46,515 nt of DNA from Oscillospiraceae bacterium (GTDB taxonomy: Bacteria; Bacillota; Clostridia; Oscillospirales; Oscillospiraceae), in NCBI GenBank assembly GCA_021202845.1, contig JAJQCF010000016.1:1-46515 (forward strand), read 5' to 3'. The position numbers were made by a program, and so were the translations under genes. The notes beneath the pieces are model-generated. The model saw only the letters and a program-made list of their open reading frames with translations, did no database searches and had not been told where the DNA came from. Every line of letters begins with the position of its first letter. The stretch's first letter is position 1. Shown piece by piece: positions 16,140-24,883 of this stretch.

Positions 16140-16925
16140 TTACGCATTGCCTCCGCGGGCTGTGCGGTGGCGGAGGGAGATGCAGTCGGCTATCATGGCT
16201 ATGAACTCGGAGTTCGTGGGCTTGCCCTTTATGTTGCTGACGGTGTAGCCGAAAAAGCGCTGGAGCGTCTCGATGTCGCCTCGGTCCCACGCGACTTCTA
16301 TGGCGTGGCGTATCGCTCTCTCCACGCGCGAGGGCGTTGTGCCGAACTTCTCCGCCACCGTGGGGTACAGCACCTTCGTCACGGCGTTTATCACGTCCAT
16401 GTCCGTCACCGCCAGCATTATGGCTTCGCGCAGGTACTGATAGCCCTTTATGTGCGCGGGGACGCCGATTTCGTGAATCATGTCCGTCACCACGGCCTCC
16501 AAGTCATAGTTTCCCGACGCGGGCGCGGCTATTATCTCGCCCGCAGGCCGCGTTGGCGCACAGCCGAGGCGTATGCGCGATAGGAGCGCCTGCGTGTCGC
16601 AGGGCTTGGGCACAAAGTAGCGCACGCCCTTTTCCGCGCTCTCGGCAATGAGCTTTTCGTTGTAAAACGCCGAGACGATGAACACCGAGGGCTCCGCGCC
16701 CGTCTCCGGCAGACGCTGCAAAACGCCCATTCCGTCCAGACGCGGCATCACCAGCTCCAGCAGCAGCACATCCGGCTTTGTCTCCGCCAGCAGCGCCAGC
16801 GCGTCCATGCCGTCCGCCGCGCCGCCTACGCACTCCATGTCCGGCTCCGCGTTCACAAGTCCCGTTATCAGCGCCCGAAAGTCCTCGTTCGGGTCGGCTG
16901 TCAGCACACGAATTTTCCTGTCCAT
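16140..16925 (-). CDS. spo0A: Spo0A-family sporulation regulator with altered receiver site
   Basis: Master regulator of sporulation: receiver domain (about 1-120) joined to the Spo0A DNA-binding domain. The DNA-binding half is intact, with [18 protein letters not shown], the recognition-helix region [18 protein letters not shown] and the end [14 protein letters not shown]. The receiver is unusual: where other Spo0A proteins have the phosphorylated Asp (LDIIMP), this one has Glu57 (LELVMP), codon GAG at 16755-16757, and the second residue of the acidic pair is Pro12 (ADPN instead of ADDN). Ser85 and Lys107 are kept. ATG 16925 has GGAGG 7 bases upstream, giving 261 residues. A second, normal Spo0A elsewhere cannot be excluded. 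Confidence 0.93.
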   Translation of the reverse strand: MDRKIRVLTADPNEDFRALITGLVNAEPDMECVGGAADGMDALALLAETKPDVLLLELVMPRLDGMGVLQRLPETGAEPSVFIVSAFYNEKLIAESAEKGVRYFVPKPCDTQALLSRIRLGCAPTRPAGEIIAAPASGNYDLEAVVTDMIHEIGVPAHIKGYQYLREAIMLAVTDMDVINAVTKVLYPTVAEKFGTTPSRVERAIRHAIEVAWDRGDIETLQRFFGYTVSNIKGKPTNSEFIAMIADCISLRHRTARGGNA

Positions 16926-17027
16926 ATTGTTCCTCCAGTGTAGTTGAGATTTTCGTGATTTATGTCTCAAGTGAACTTAAATTATCACATTGGAGGAAGT
17001 CTTGCAACGTCTCCGCGGCGCAAAATA

Positions 17028-17053
17028 TCGACCCGCAGCCGCGTCGATTTTAG
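17028..17053. terminator. Weak hairpin between the MATE gene and spo0A
   Basis: TCGAC (17028-17032) and GTCGA (17043-17047), flanked by A and T runs on both sides (AAAATA and TTTTA). The gap 16926-17135 contains nothing else clear; spo0A may be read partly from the upstream MATE transcript or from an unseen promoter. Confidence 0.3.
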
Positions 17054-17135
17054 GTTATTCCCCAAATCTGCGGCGCGGCGGCGACACGGCCTGCCATATA
17101 TCGTCCGCACCCGCCATTTTCCGCCGTCGAACTTT

Positions 17136-18476
17136 TTACAGCGAGCGCACGCGGCGCACGGCCAGCACGAGCGCCATAATCATGGCCAGCGTCTCGGCGA
17201 TGAGCGGCGCGAACCAGAACGCCCTCAGCCCGCCCAGCGTGCAGAGTATGTACGCCGCCGGAACCTGAAAAATGAGCTGGCGGCAGGTCTGGGCGAAAAA
17301 CGCCTGTCCCGGCTTGCCCAGCGACTGCAGCGAGGACGAGCAGATGACGCAAAGCCCGCCCATGGGCAGCGACAGCGCCATTGTGCGCATGGCCGTGACG
17401 CCGATGTCCATCATGTTGTCCGAGGCGTTGAACAGGTGCATGATAGGTTCGGGGATAAGCTCATAGAGCAGCGCCACTGCCGCCGTGATGAGCACGCCCG
17501 TTACGGCTGCAAGGCGCAGCGTGGCGCGCACGCGGTCATAGAGCTTGGCGCCGTAGTTATACGAGTAAATGGCTATTGTGCCGTTGTTCATGCCGAAAAC
17601 CGGCATATAGCCGAAGCTCTGCGCCTTTATCCAAATGCCGAAAACCGCTGTCGCCGTTGTGGAAACGCCCAGCAGAATGGCGTTCATGCAGTAGCTCATC
17701 ACGGAGTTGAGCCCCACGGTGAGCGCGCTCGGCAGACCGACAGTGTAAATGTCGCGAATTATGCGCAGGTTAAGCCCCATCTTACGCACGCGGAAGTGCG
17801 TGGCCGTGTTGCAGCGCACGTTGAAGAAAAACGCCAGCCCCGCCGCCGTGAACTGCCCCAGCACCGTCGCCACCGCCGCACCCGGCACGCCCAGCGCGGG
17901 GAACGGTCCGAGGCCGAAAATGAGCAGCGGGTCAAAGGCAATGTTGACAACCGCGCCGGAGCCTTGGGCAATCATGCTCACGCGGGAGTTGCCGGTGGAG
18001 ACGAGCAGCTTTTCCATGTGCTGGGAGGCAAACAGCCCCAGCGACGCGCCGCAGCATATGGACATATACACCGTGCCGTAGTCCACAATCTCCGCAATGT
18101 CCGTCTGCGTGGCAAAGAACAGCCGCGCCAAGGGTATGCCCAGCGCGGCGGCAATGAGCCACCAGATGACGGCGAGCGTCAGCTGCACGTTGGCCGCCTT
18201 TTCCGCCGTGGCGCTGTCCCCGCGGCCGAGCGAGCGCGACACCAGCGCGTTCACGCCAACGCCCGTGCCCACGCCGATGGCGTTCATTATATTCTGCACG
18301 GGGAACGCCAGCGAGACCGCTGTCAGCGCGTTTTCGCTTATCTGCGCCACAAACATGCTGTCCACAACATTGTACAGCGCCTGTATGAACATTGAAATCA
18401 TCATCGGCACGCTCATAACGGTGAGCAGCCTGCCCACCGGCATTGTGCCGAGCTTGCTTTCCGAACTGCCTGCCAA
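17136..18476 (-). CDS. MATE family efflux transporter
   Basis: Cation-coupled multidrug or metabolite exporter of the cytoplasmic membrane. 446 residues, twelve predicted membrane segments in two related halves. The family entry motif MPVGRLLTVMSVPMMISM opens the first half, followed by QALYNVVDSMFVAQ, and the mid-protein AVVNIAFDPLLIFGLG is typical of MepA-like members. The start appears to be TTG 18476, with AGAGGA 7 bases upstream; the first ATG is 11 codons further in. It lies 43 bp behind pepD on the same strand and ends about 210 bp before spo0A. The substrate is unknown. Confidence 0.92.
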   Translation of the reverse strand: MAGSSESKLGTMPVGRLLTVMSVPMMISMFIQALYNVVDSMFVAQISENALTAVSLAFPVQNIMNAIGVGTGVGVNALVSRSLGRGDSATAEKAANVQLTLAVIWWLIAAALGIPLARLFFATQTDIAEIVDYGTVYMSICCGASLGLFASQHMEKLLVSTGNSRVSMIAQGSGAVVNIAFDPLLIFGLGPFPALGVPGAAVATVLGQFTAAGLAFFFNVRCNTATHFRVRKMGLNLRIIRDIYTVGLPSALTVGLNSVMSYCMNAILLGVSTTATAVFGIWIKAQSFGYMPVFGMNNGTIAIYSYNYGAKLYDRVRATLRLAAVTGVLITAAVALLYELIPEPIMHLFNASDNMMDIGVTAMRTMALSLPMGGLCVICSSSLQSLGKPGQAFFAQTCRQLIFQVPAAYILCTLGGLRAFWFAPLIAETLAMIMALVLAVRRVRSL

Positions 18477-18519
18477 GGTCTTTTCCTCTTTCTATAGATT
18501 ACAAATTATAAATAAAATG

Positions 18520-19965
18520 CTATTTGCTGCGCCGCAGCACTTCCAGCAAAAAGCGCCAGACACGCTGCACGGAGACCACGTCCATGCGCTCGCGGCAGGA
18601 GTGAATATCCAACAGGTCGGGGCCGATGGAGACGCAGTCCAGCTCAGGCAGCTTCTCGCCCAGCAGACCGCACTCCAGCCCTGCGTGTATCGTCTCCACG
18701 CGCGGCGCGTGACCGTACTGCTCGGTGAAAACCTCCGTCATCAGTTCGCGCAGGGGCGAGACTTCGCGGTACTGCCACGCGGGGTACTCCCCGCTGTAGG
18801 CGACGCTGCCTCCCAGAGCCTCCGTCAGCTCCGTCAGCTGCCGCTTCATGCGCTCCATTTCGCTCGGCAGACCGCTGCGCAGCGAGAACGTGAAGCGCGC
18901 GGAGCTGCCGTCCAGCTCCGCTATGCCGAGGTTCAGACTGCTTTCCACAAGGTCGGGAATGTGGCGGCTCATCGACTGTATCCCGTTGGGGCAGCGCGTG
19001 AGGAAGCGCACAACGCGCCGCGCGCTCTCGCCGTCGAGTGCGTCGGGGGCGCCGAGTGTGACGCCGCGCAGCTCCGCGCGCACATCGGGGTCGGTTTCGG
19101 CAAACTCGCGGCGCAATTCGGCGTTCAGCTTTTCCATGCGCTCCGCCAGCTCGCCGCGGCTCTCGCGGGGGCAGACTATGCGCGCGGAGGCGGCGGAGGG
19201 TATGGCGTTGTCCGCGGTGCCGCCCGACAGCGTACACAAACCGGTGCCGGAGATTTGCAGCACGCTCTCCAGCGCGCGGCCTAAAATTATATTGGCGTTG
19301 GCGCGGCCCTTGTCTATATCCGTGCCGGAGTGGCCGCCGCGCAGGCCGCCGACGCTCACCTCGAAGGCATCGGACTCGGCTTTCGTGAGCGCCGCGGGCA
19401 GAGAGCAGACAGCGCGCACGCCGCCCGCGCAGCCGACGGTGAAAACGCCCTCCGCCTCGGAGTCGATGTTAATGAGCCGTCTGCCGCGGAGCGGGCTGAC
19501 GTCGGCACAGCGCGCACCGGTCATGCCCGTCTCCTCGTCGGTGGTGAAAAACGCTTCCAGCCGCGGGTGGGGCAGCGCGCCGTCGTCCAGCGCCGCCAGC
19601 GCCATTGCCACGGCAATGCCGTCGTCCCCGCCGAGGCTGGTGCCCTCCGCCCAGACGAACGCGCCGTCGGTGGCGAGGTCAAGCCCCTCGGCGGTCATAT
19701 CCTTTTGGCAGTCCGAGGTCTTGCAGCACACCATATCAAGGTGCCCCTGCAGAATAACCGGCGGCGCGCTCTCATAGCTCGCGGAGGCCGGTTTTATAAT
19801 TATCACGTTGCCGACGCTGTCTGTGTAATGCTCCAAGCCGCGCTCGCGCGCAAAGCGCAGGCACAGCTCCGCCGCCGCTGACGTGCTGCCGCTGCCGCGC
19901 GGCACGGCGGAGAGCTCGCGGAAGAAGCGGAACACCTGCTTTGGTTCCAGTTCGTCCAAATTCAT
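18520..19965 (-). CDS. pepD: Aminoacyl-histidine dipeptidase (PepD, M20 family)
   Basis: Zinc-dependent cytoplasmic dipeptidase (carnosinase-like, broad Xaa-His specificity). 481 residues, normal length. Metal and catalytic motifs in order: GHLDMV near 74-79 (His, Asp), SLGGDDGIAV near 110-119 (bridging Asp), TDEETGMTGA near 140-149 (catalytic and ligand Glu), then NIDSEAEG; the lid domain carries GGLRGGHSGTDID near 207-219, and ETIHAGLECG near 422-431 supplies the last ligands. AAGGAG lies 8 bases before ATG 19965. It starts a two-gene minus-strand unit with the MATE gene and is divergent from glgP. Confidence 0.95.
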   Translation of the reverse strand: MNLDELEPKQVFRFFRELSAVPRGSGSTSAAAELCLRFARERGLEHYTDSVGNVIIIKPASASYESAPPVILQGHLDMVCCKTSDCQKDMTAEGLDLATDGAFVWAEGTSLGGDDGIAVAMALAALDDGALPHPRLEAFFTTDEETGMTGARCADVSPLRGRRLINIDSEAEGVFTVGCAGGVRAVCSLPAALTKAESDAFEVSVGGLRGGHSGTDIDKGRANANIILGRALESVLQISGTGLCTLSGGTADNAIPSAASARIVCPRESRGELAERMEKLNAELRREFAETDPDVRAELRGVTLGAPDALDGESARRVVRFLTRCPNGIQSMSRHIPDLVESSLNLGIAELDGSSARFTFSLRSGLPSEMERMKRQLTELTEALGGSVAYSGEYPAWQYREVSPLRELMTEVFTEQYGHAPRVETIHAGLECGLLGEKLPELDCVSIGPDLLDIHSCRERMDVVSVQRVWRFLLEVLRRSK

Positions 19966-20051
19966 GGCCGTTCTCCTTTATATCTTAGCCTATATGTGAA
20001 TATGATAACACAAAATTTTTATAAAAACAATAAAATAGTCTATAATAGCTG

Positions 20052-20080
20052 TTGCAAAATCCGCAGAAATGTTGGATAAT
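20052..20080 (+). promoter_or_regulatory. Promoter of glgP
   Basis: TTGCAA (20052-20057) and GATAAT (20075-20080), 17-bp spacer. A second -10 hexamer, TATAAT at 20041-20046, lies just upstream without a clear -35. The 174-bp gap to pepD is AT-rich and probably carries divergent promoters. Confidence 0.65.
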
Positions 20081-20139
20081 ATAAAATTGAATATCTATAT
20101 CCGCACTGCGAATCTTAATTTCCCGAAAGGAATCATTAT

Positions 20140-22461
20140 ATGGCTCAAAATTTTAACACAGAACGCATTATTCAACTCACAGAGGCGTTTTTGAAGTTAG
20201 AGCACGACGAAACTCTGGCCTCCGCCTCGCCGGAGCAGCTGCACGACGCGCTGGGGCGCACCATAATGATGAACCTCAGCGAGAGCTGGGGCGAGGCCAA
20301 AGCCCGCCGCGCCGGAGGCCGCCACGCCTACTACATCTCCGCGGAGTACCTCATAGGCAGGCTCGTCTACTCCAACCTTTTCAACCTCGGCGTTTTGGAC
20401 GAGGTGCGCGCGGCGTTTGCCGCCAAGGGCGTTGACCTCGCCTGCATGGAGGACATAGAGGACGCGGCGCTGGGCAACGGCGGGCTCGGCCGCCTCGCCG
20501 CCTGCTACATGGACTCCGCCGCCACCTGCGGCGTGAGCCTGACGGGCTACGGTCTGCGCTACCGCTTCGGTCTTTTCAAGCAACGCTTTGAAAACGGCGA
20601 GCAGGTGGAGGAGGCCGACGACTGGACAAAGTACGGCGACCCGTGGTCCGTGCGCCGCTACAAGCACACCGTGCGCGTGGTCTTCCCCGACCACACCGTG
20701 CTGGCCGTGCCCTACGACACGCCGGTTATCGGCTACAAAAACGGCAACATCTCCACGCTGCGCCTGTGGCAGTGCGAGCCGGAGGAGGCGTTCGACTACC
20801 GCGCCTTCAACGACCAAGACTACCAACGCGTGCTGAACGAAAAGAACAAGGCCGAGGACATAACCCGCGTGCTCTACCCCAACGACAGCACATGGGAGGG
20901 CAAGCGCCTGCGCCTGAAGCAGCAGTACGTCATGTGTACGGCCTCGCTGCAGGACATTTTGCGCGCTTTCCGCCGCAACCACGGCGAGGATTGGGACGCG
21001 CTGCCCGACTACGCCGCCATTCAGCTCAACGACACCCACCCCGCGATGTCCATTCCCGAGCTCATGCGCCTGCTGATGGCCGAGGGCGTGGACTTTGACC
21101 GCGCGTTCAATATATCCCAGCGCGTATTTTCCTACACGAACCACACCGTTATGAGCGAGGCGCTGGAGAAATGGGATATGGAGCTTTTGGCCTCCGTCGT
21201 GCCCGATATATGCGACATTCTGCGCCGTCTGGACGAAAAGCTGCGCGCGGAGCACTCGAACCTTTATATAATCAACGGCTCCACGGTACACATGGCAAAT
21301 CTGTCCGTCTACGGCAGTCACCACGTCAACGGCGTGGCGCAGATTCACAGCGAGATAATAAAGCGCGACCTGTTCGCGGACTTCAGCGCTGTCTGGCCGG
21401 AGCGCTTCACGAACGTCACCAACGGCATCACGCCGCGCCGCTGGCTGGGTCTGAGCGACCCCGGACTGACCGCGCTGCTGAGGAAAAAGTTAGGTGGGGA
21501 CTTCCTCGCCGACCTCGGCAGCCTTGAGCGCTTAAAGCCGCTTATTGACGACGAGACGGCGGTGCGTTTCAACGAAATAAAGTTGGAAAACAAGCGCGCG
21601 CTGTGCGAGGAGATTAAAAAGCGCGAGGGCATCGAGCTGAACCCCGAATTTGTTTTCGACGTGCAGGTAAAGCGCCTGCATGAGTATAAGCGCCAGCTGA
21701 TGAACGCCTTTTCCGTCATGGACATCTACTTCGGCATCAAAAGTGGCAGACTTCAGGGCTTCAACCCCACCGTGTTTATATTCGGAGCTAAGGCCGCCCC
21801 GGGCTACAAGCGCGCCAAGAGCATTATACGCTACATCAACCGCGTGGCGGCTCTCATAAACTCCGACCCCGACGTGGCGGGGCTGATGAAGGTTGTGTTT
21901 GTGCAGGACTACAACTGCTCCTACGCGGAAAAAATTATCCCCGCCGCCGACATCTCCGAACAGATTTCCCCCGCGGGAACGGAGGCCAGCGGCACGGGCA
22001 ACATGAAGTTCATGGTGAACGGCGCTGTAACGCTGGGCACTTTGGACGGCGCGAACGTGGAAATTGCCGCCGCCGCGGGACGCGAGAACAACTATATCTT
22101 CGGCGCGACCGTGGAGGAAATTAACCGCATAAAAGACTGCTACCACGCGCGCGGCCTCTACGACAGCGATGAGCGCGTGAGGCGCGTTGTGGACACGCTC
22201 ATCGACGGCACGGTGCCGAGCGACGACGGACTGAGCGAGCTATACTCCTCGCTGCTGGAGGGCGCGGACTGGCACCGCGCGGACCAATACTACGTGCTGT
22301 ACGACTTCCGCTCCTACGCCGAAGCGCGCGAGCGCGCCAACGCCGACTGGGGCGACCGCATCGGTTTTGCCAAGAAGTGCCTGAACAACATCTCCGCCGC
22401 CGGACGTTTTTCCTCCGACAGAGCGATAACGGACTACGCGGAAAAAATCTGGGGTCTGTAA
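20140..22461 (+). CDS. glgP: Glycogen/alpha-glucan phosphorylase
   Basis: Releases glucose 1-phosphate from storage or imported alpha-glucans; PLP-dependent, GT35 family, cytoplasmic. 773 residues, slightly short because it lacks N-terminal regulatory extensions. Motifs: YYISAEYLIGR near 65-75, ALGNGGLGRLAACYMDS near 107-123, QLNDTHPAM near 303, VKRLHEYKRQLMN near 511-523 and the PLP site EASGTGNMKFMVNGAVTLG near 616-634 with the Schiff-base Lys. It starts the long plus-strand gene run. No other glycogen genes (glgB, glgC, glgA) are in the window. Confidence 0.97.
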   Translation: MAQNFNTERIIQLTEAFLKLEHDETLASASPEQLHDALGRTIMMNLSESWGEAKARRAGGRHAYYISAEYLIGRLVYSNLFNLGVLDEVRAAFAAKGVDLACMEDIEDAALGNGGLGRLAACYMDSAATCGVSLTGYGLRYRFGLFKQRFENGEQVEEADDWTKYGDPWSVRRYKHTVRVVFPDHTVLAVPYDTPVIGYKNGNISTLRLWQCEPEEAFDYRAFNDQDYQRVLNEKNKAEDITRVLYPNDSTWEGKRLRLKQQYVMCTASLQDILRAFRRNHGEDWDALPDYAAIQLNDTHPAMSIPELMRLLMAEGVDFDRAFNISQRVFSYTNHTVMSEALEKWDMELLASVVPDICDILRRLDEKLRAEHSNLYIINGSTVHMANLSVYGSHHVNGVAQIHSEIIKRDLFADFSAVWPERFTNVTNGITPRRWLGLSDPGLTALLRKKLGGDFLADLGSLERLKPLIDDETAVRFNEIKLENKRALCEEIKKREGIELNPEFVFDVQVKRLHEYKRQLMNAFSVMDIYFGIKSGRLQGFNPTVFIFGAKAAPGYKRAKSIIRYINRVAALINSDPDVAGLMKVVFVQDYNCSYAEKIIPAADISEQISPAGTEASGTGNMKFMVNGAVTLGTLDGANVEIAAAAGRENNYIFGATVEEINRIKDCYHARGLYDSDERVRRVVDTLIDGTVPSDDGLSELYSSLLEGADWHRADQYYVLYDFRSYAEARERANADWGDRIGFAKKCLNNISAAGRFSSDRAITDYAEKIWGL

Positions 22462-22496
22462 TAAACAAAAAAGCGATAACTTGGGAGGGATAAAAT

Positions 22497-23303
22497 ATGC
22501 TGGGCGCCGTTATAGGAGACATTGCCGGTTCCAAGTATGAATTTAATAATATAAAGACAAAAAACTTCAACTTTTTGGCCTATGACTGCACGTTCACGGA
22601 CGACACGGTTATGACCGCCGCCGTGGCGCGCGCCTGCTTGGACTACGCCGACGCGGGGCGCGACATTGAGCTCTTCCCGCAGCTTTGCATCAAGCATATG
22701 CAGGCGCTGGGGAGGCTCTACCCGCGCGTGGGCTACGGCGGCAGGTTCTACCAGTGGCTCATGTCCGCCGACCCGCAGCCCTACGGCAGCTTCGGCAACG
22801 GCTCGGCAATGCGCGTCTCGCCCGTGGCGTGGTGCGCGGAGAGCCTTGAGGAAGCGCTCGACTTGGCCGCCGCCAGCGCGCGCATAAGCCACGACGACCC
22901 CGACGGCATACGCGGCGCGCTCGCCGCGGCGGGCTGCACCTATCTGGCGCGGACGGGCGCGGACAAGAAGGCCATACGCGCCTTTGCCGAGGAGCACTAC
23001 CCGCTGGACTTCACCATTGACCAGATACGCCCCGACTACTCGTTCGACGTCAGCTGCGCGGGCAGCGTGCCGCAGGCCATAGAGTGCTTTTTGGAGAGCG
23101 ACGACTTTGAGGACACGATACGCACGGCGATTTCGCTGGGCGGCGACTGCGACACCACGGCGGCCATAGCGGGCGGCATTGCCGAGGCCATGTGGGGCGT
23201 GCCGCAGCTGTTCCGCGACATGGCGCTCATGTTCATCGGCGGCACACCGATTGAAAGCGCAATAGCGGAGGCGGAAGCGCGCTTCGGCGCGAGGACGATA
23301 TAA
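22497..23303 (+). CDS. ADP-ribosylglycohydrolase family protein
   Basis: Dinuclear magnesium hydrolase of the ARH/DraG family that removes ADP-ribose from protein or small-molecule targets. 268 residues. The N-terminal GAVIGDIAGSKYEF and FTDDTVMTAA (first pair of metal-binding acids) and the C-terminal GGDCDTTAAIAGGIAEA (second pair) are complete, as is SFGNGSAMRV, so it should be active. GGGAGG lies 9 bases before the ATG. Its stop codon shares one base with the start of the next gene. It is one of three ADP-ribose enzymes in the window, with the macrodomain and SirTM genes at 39-41 kb; the substrate is unknown. Confidence 0.9.
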   Translation: MLGAVIGDIAGSKYEFNNIKTKNFNFLAYDCTFTDDTVMTAAVARACLDYADAGRDIELFPQLCIKHMQALGRLYPRVGYGGRFYQWLMSADPQPYGSFGNGSAMRVSPVAWCAESLEEALDLAAASARISHDDPDGIRGALAAAGCTYLARTGADKKAIRAFAEEHYPLDFTIDQIRPDYSFDVSCAGSVPQAIECFLESDDFEDTIRTAISLGGDCDTTAAIAGGIAEAMWGVPQLFRDMALMFIGGTPIESAIAEAEARFGARTI

Positions 23304-23992
23304 TGCCGGGCGATTTTGACAATATGCTCCGCTACTGCGCGGAGCTGGAGCAAAACAACAACCGCACATGGTTCCACGAGAACCACAAGCAGTACGAGCG
23401 CGCGGTGGCGGACTTCGTGGAGCTATTAGGCATACTCAAGTTCGCGGTGGCCGAGGCCGCGCCGGATATACGCGACGGGCTGATATTCACCGAACCCAAA
23501 GCCATGATGTACCGCATACCCCGCGACGCGCGCATACACAACGGCAAGCCGCCCTATAACCCCTCGTTCCGCGCCTACATCTCCGCCGACAGAAAGAGTA
23601 TGCGCCCCATAGGCTACTTCCTGCGCATTGCGCCGAACGACTGCCTTTTCGGCACGGGACTGTGGCTGGAAAAGGGCACGGAGGTCTACGCTGCGCGGCG
23701 CTTCATGCTCTCGCGCCAGTTCGAGCTTGCGGGGCTGCTGGCGGATAACGGCCTCACGGTGACGGGGCCGACGCTCAAGCGTATGCCCGCTGGCTTCGAC
23801 GAGAACAGTCCCGTTGCGGATTTGCTGAAAATGAAGGAGTGGTTCGCCTCCGTTGAGCCCGACAGCGCGGCGCTCGGCGGCTTCGACGACTTTGCCGACG
23901 CCGTGACGGAGTGGGTGCGGCGAATGGAGCCGCTGAGACTGTTCTTCATGCAGGCTCACGCCGCCGCCCAGAGCGGGGAGCTGAACTACTGA
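23303..23992 (+). CDS. DUF2461 family protein
   Basis: 229 residues of a widespread family of unknown function (DUF2461, TIGR02453). Typical elements are the N-terminal NNRTWFHENHKQYERAV, then GLIFTEPKAMMYRIPRDARI and NGKPPYNPSFRAYI. The start overlaps the previous stop in TAATG, indicating translational coupling to the ADP-ribosylglycohydrolase. No signal peptide, so probably cytoplasmic. No reaction can be assigned. Confidence 0.82.
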   Translation: MPGDFDNMLRYCAELEQNNNRTWFHENHKQYERAVADFVELLGILKFAVAEAAPDIRDGLIFTEPKAMMYRIPRDARIHNGKPPYNPSFRAYISADRKSMRPIGYFLRIAPNDCLFGTGLWLEKGTEVYAARRFMLSRQFELAGLLADNGLTVTGPTLKRMPAGFDENSPVADLLKMKEWFASVEPDSAALGGFDDFADAVTEWVRRMEPLRLFFMQAHAAAQSGELNY

Positions 23993-24016
23993 CAAAGGAA
24001 AAAGGAGCGCGAGGCC

Positions 24017-24883
24017 ATGTGGCTTTCTGATAAATGGAAGGATTTTGAGCTTATAGACTGCTCCGGCGGCGAAAAGTTAGAGCGCTGGGGCGAGCACATT
24101 TTAATACGTCCCGACCCGCAGGCCATATGGAAAACGCCGCGCACGTCCCCCGCGTGGCGCGCGGCGGAGGCTCGCTACAGCCGCTCCCGCGCCGGAGGCG
24201 GCAGCTGGGACAAGGGCGCGCTGCCGGAGAGCTGGCAGGTGCGCTACGGTGAGCTGACGTTCAAGGTGCGCCCCATGAACTTCAAGCACACGGGGCTTTT
24301 CCCCGAACAGGCGGTGAACTGGGACTACATAATGCGCGCCATTGCCTCCGCAGGACGGCACATCAGCGTGCTGAACCTCTTCGGCTACACCGGCGCGGCC
24401 ACCGTTGCCGCGGCCAAGGCGGGAGCTTCCGTCTGCCACGTTGACGCGGCCAAGGGCATGGTGGCGTGGGGCAAGGAGAACGCCGCCGCCAGCGGCGTGG
24501 CCGACCGCCCCATACGCTGGATTGTGGACGACTGCGTAAAGTTCGTGGAACGCGAGCTGCGCCGCGGCCACAAGTACGACGCCATAATCATGGACCCGCC
24601 CTCCTACGGGCGCGGCCCGGGCGGCGAGGTTTGGAAGCTGGAAAACAGCATCTGGGACTTTGTGAGCCTGACGGCGGGGCTGCTTAGCTCCGACCCGCTT
24701 TTTGTTATAATAAATTCCTACACCACGGGGCTTTCCGCCTCGTCGGTGAAGTACATCGCGGACAGCGTTTTCACGCCCCGCTTCGGCGGGCACAGCGAGT
24801 GCGGGGAGCTGGGGCTGCCCGTTTCCGTCAGCGGTCTGGCGCTGCCCTGCGGAGCCGCCTGCCGCTGGGAGGCGGGGACGTGA
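24017..24883 (+). CDS. Class I SAM-dependent methyltransferase, RlmI-like
   Basis: 288 residues. A Rossmann methyltransferase domain begins near residue 110: LNLFGYTGAATVAAAKAGA is the SAM-binding motif I, HVDAAKGMV gives the acidic motif II residue, and IIMDPPSYGRG is motif IV of the DPPSY type found in RlmI/RlmK-like rRNA cytosine methyltransferases. The N-terminal part (GGEKLERWGEHILIRPDPQ) replaces a full PUA domain and is shorter than in RlmI. The target is unproven. AAGGAG lies about 12 bases before the ATG. Its last codons overlap the ecfA1 start (GTGA), although the function looks unrelated to transport. Confidence 0.85.
   Translation: MWLSDKWKDFELIDCSGGEKLERWGEHILIRPDPQAIWKTPRTSPAWRAAEARYSRSRAGGGSWDKGALPESWQVRYGELTFKVRPMNFKHTGLFPEQAVNWDYIMRAIASAGRHISVLNLFGYTGAATVAAAKAGASVCHVDAAKGMVAWGKENAAASGVADRPIRWIVDDCVKFVERELRRGHKYDAIIMDPPSYGRGPGGEVWKLENSIWDFVSLTAGLLSSDPLFVIINSYTTGLSASSVKYIADSVFTPRFGGHSECGELGLPVSVSGLALPCGAACRWEAGT

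Noticed and set aside
24017-24883. Methyltransferase as a functional part of the ECF transporter operon
   Set aside because: Overlap shows co-translation only; the DPPSY motif indicates RNA or small-molecule methylation, and the pairing is not known from other ECF loci.
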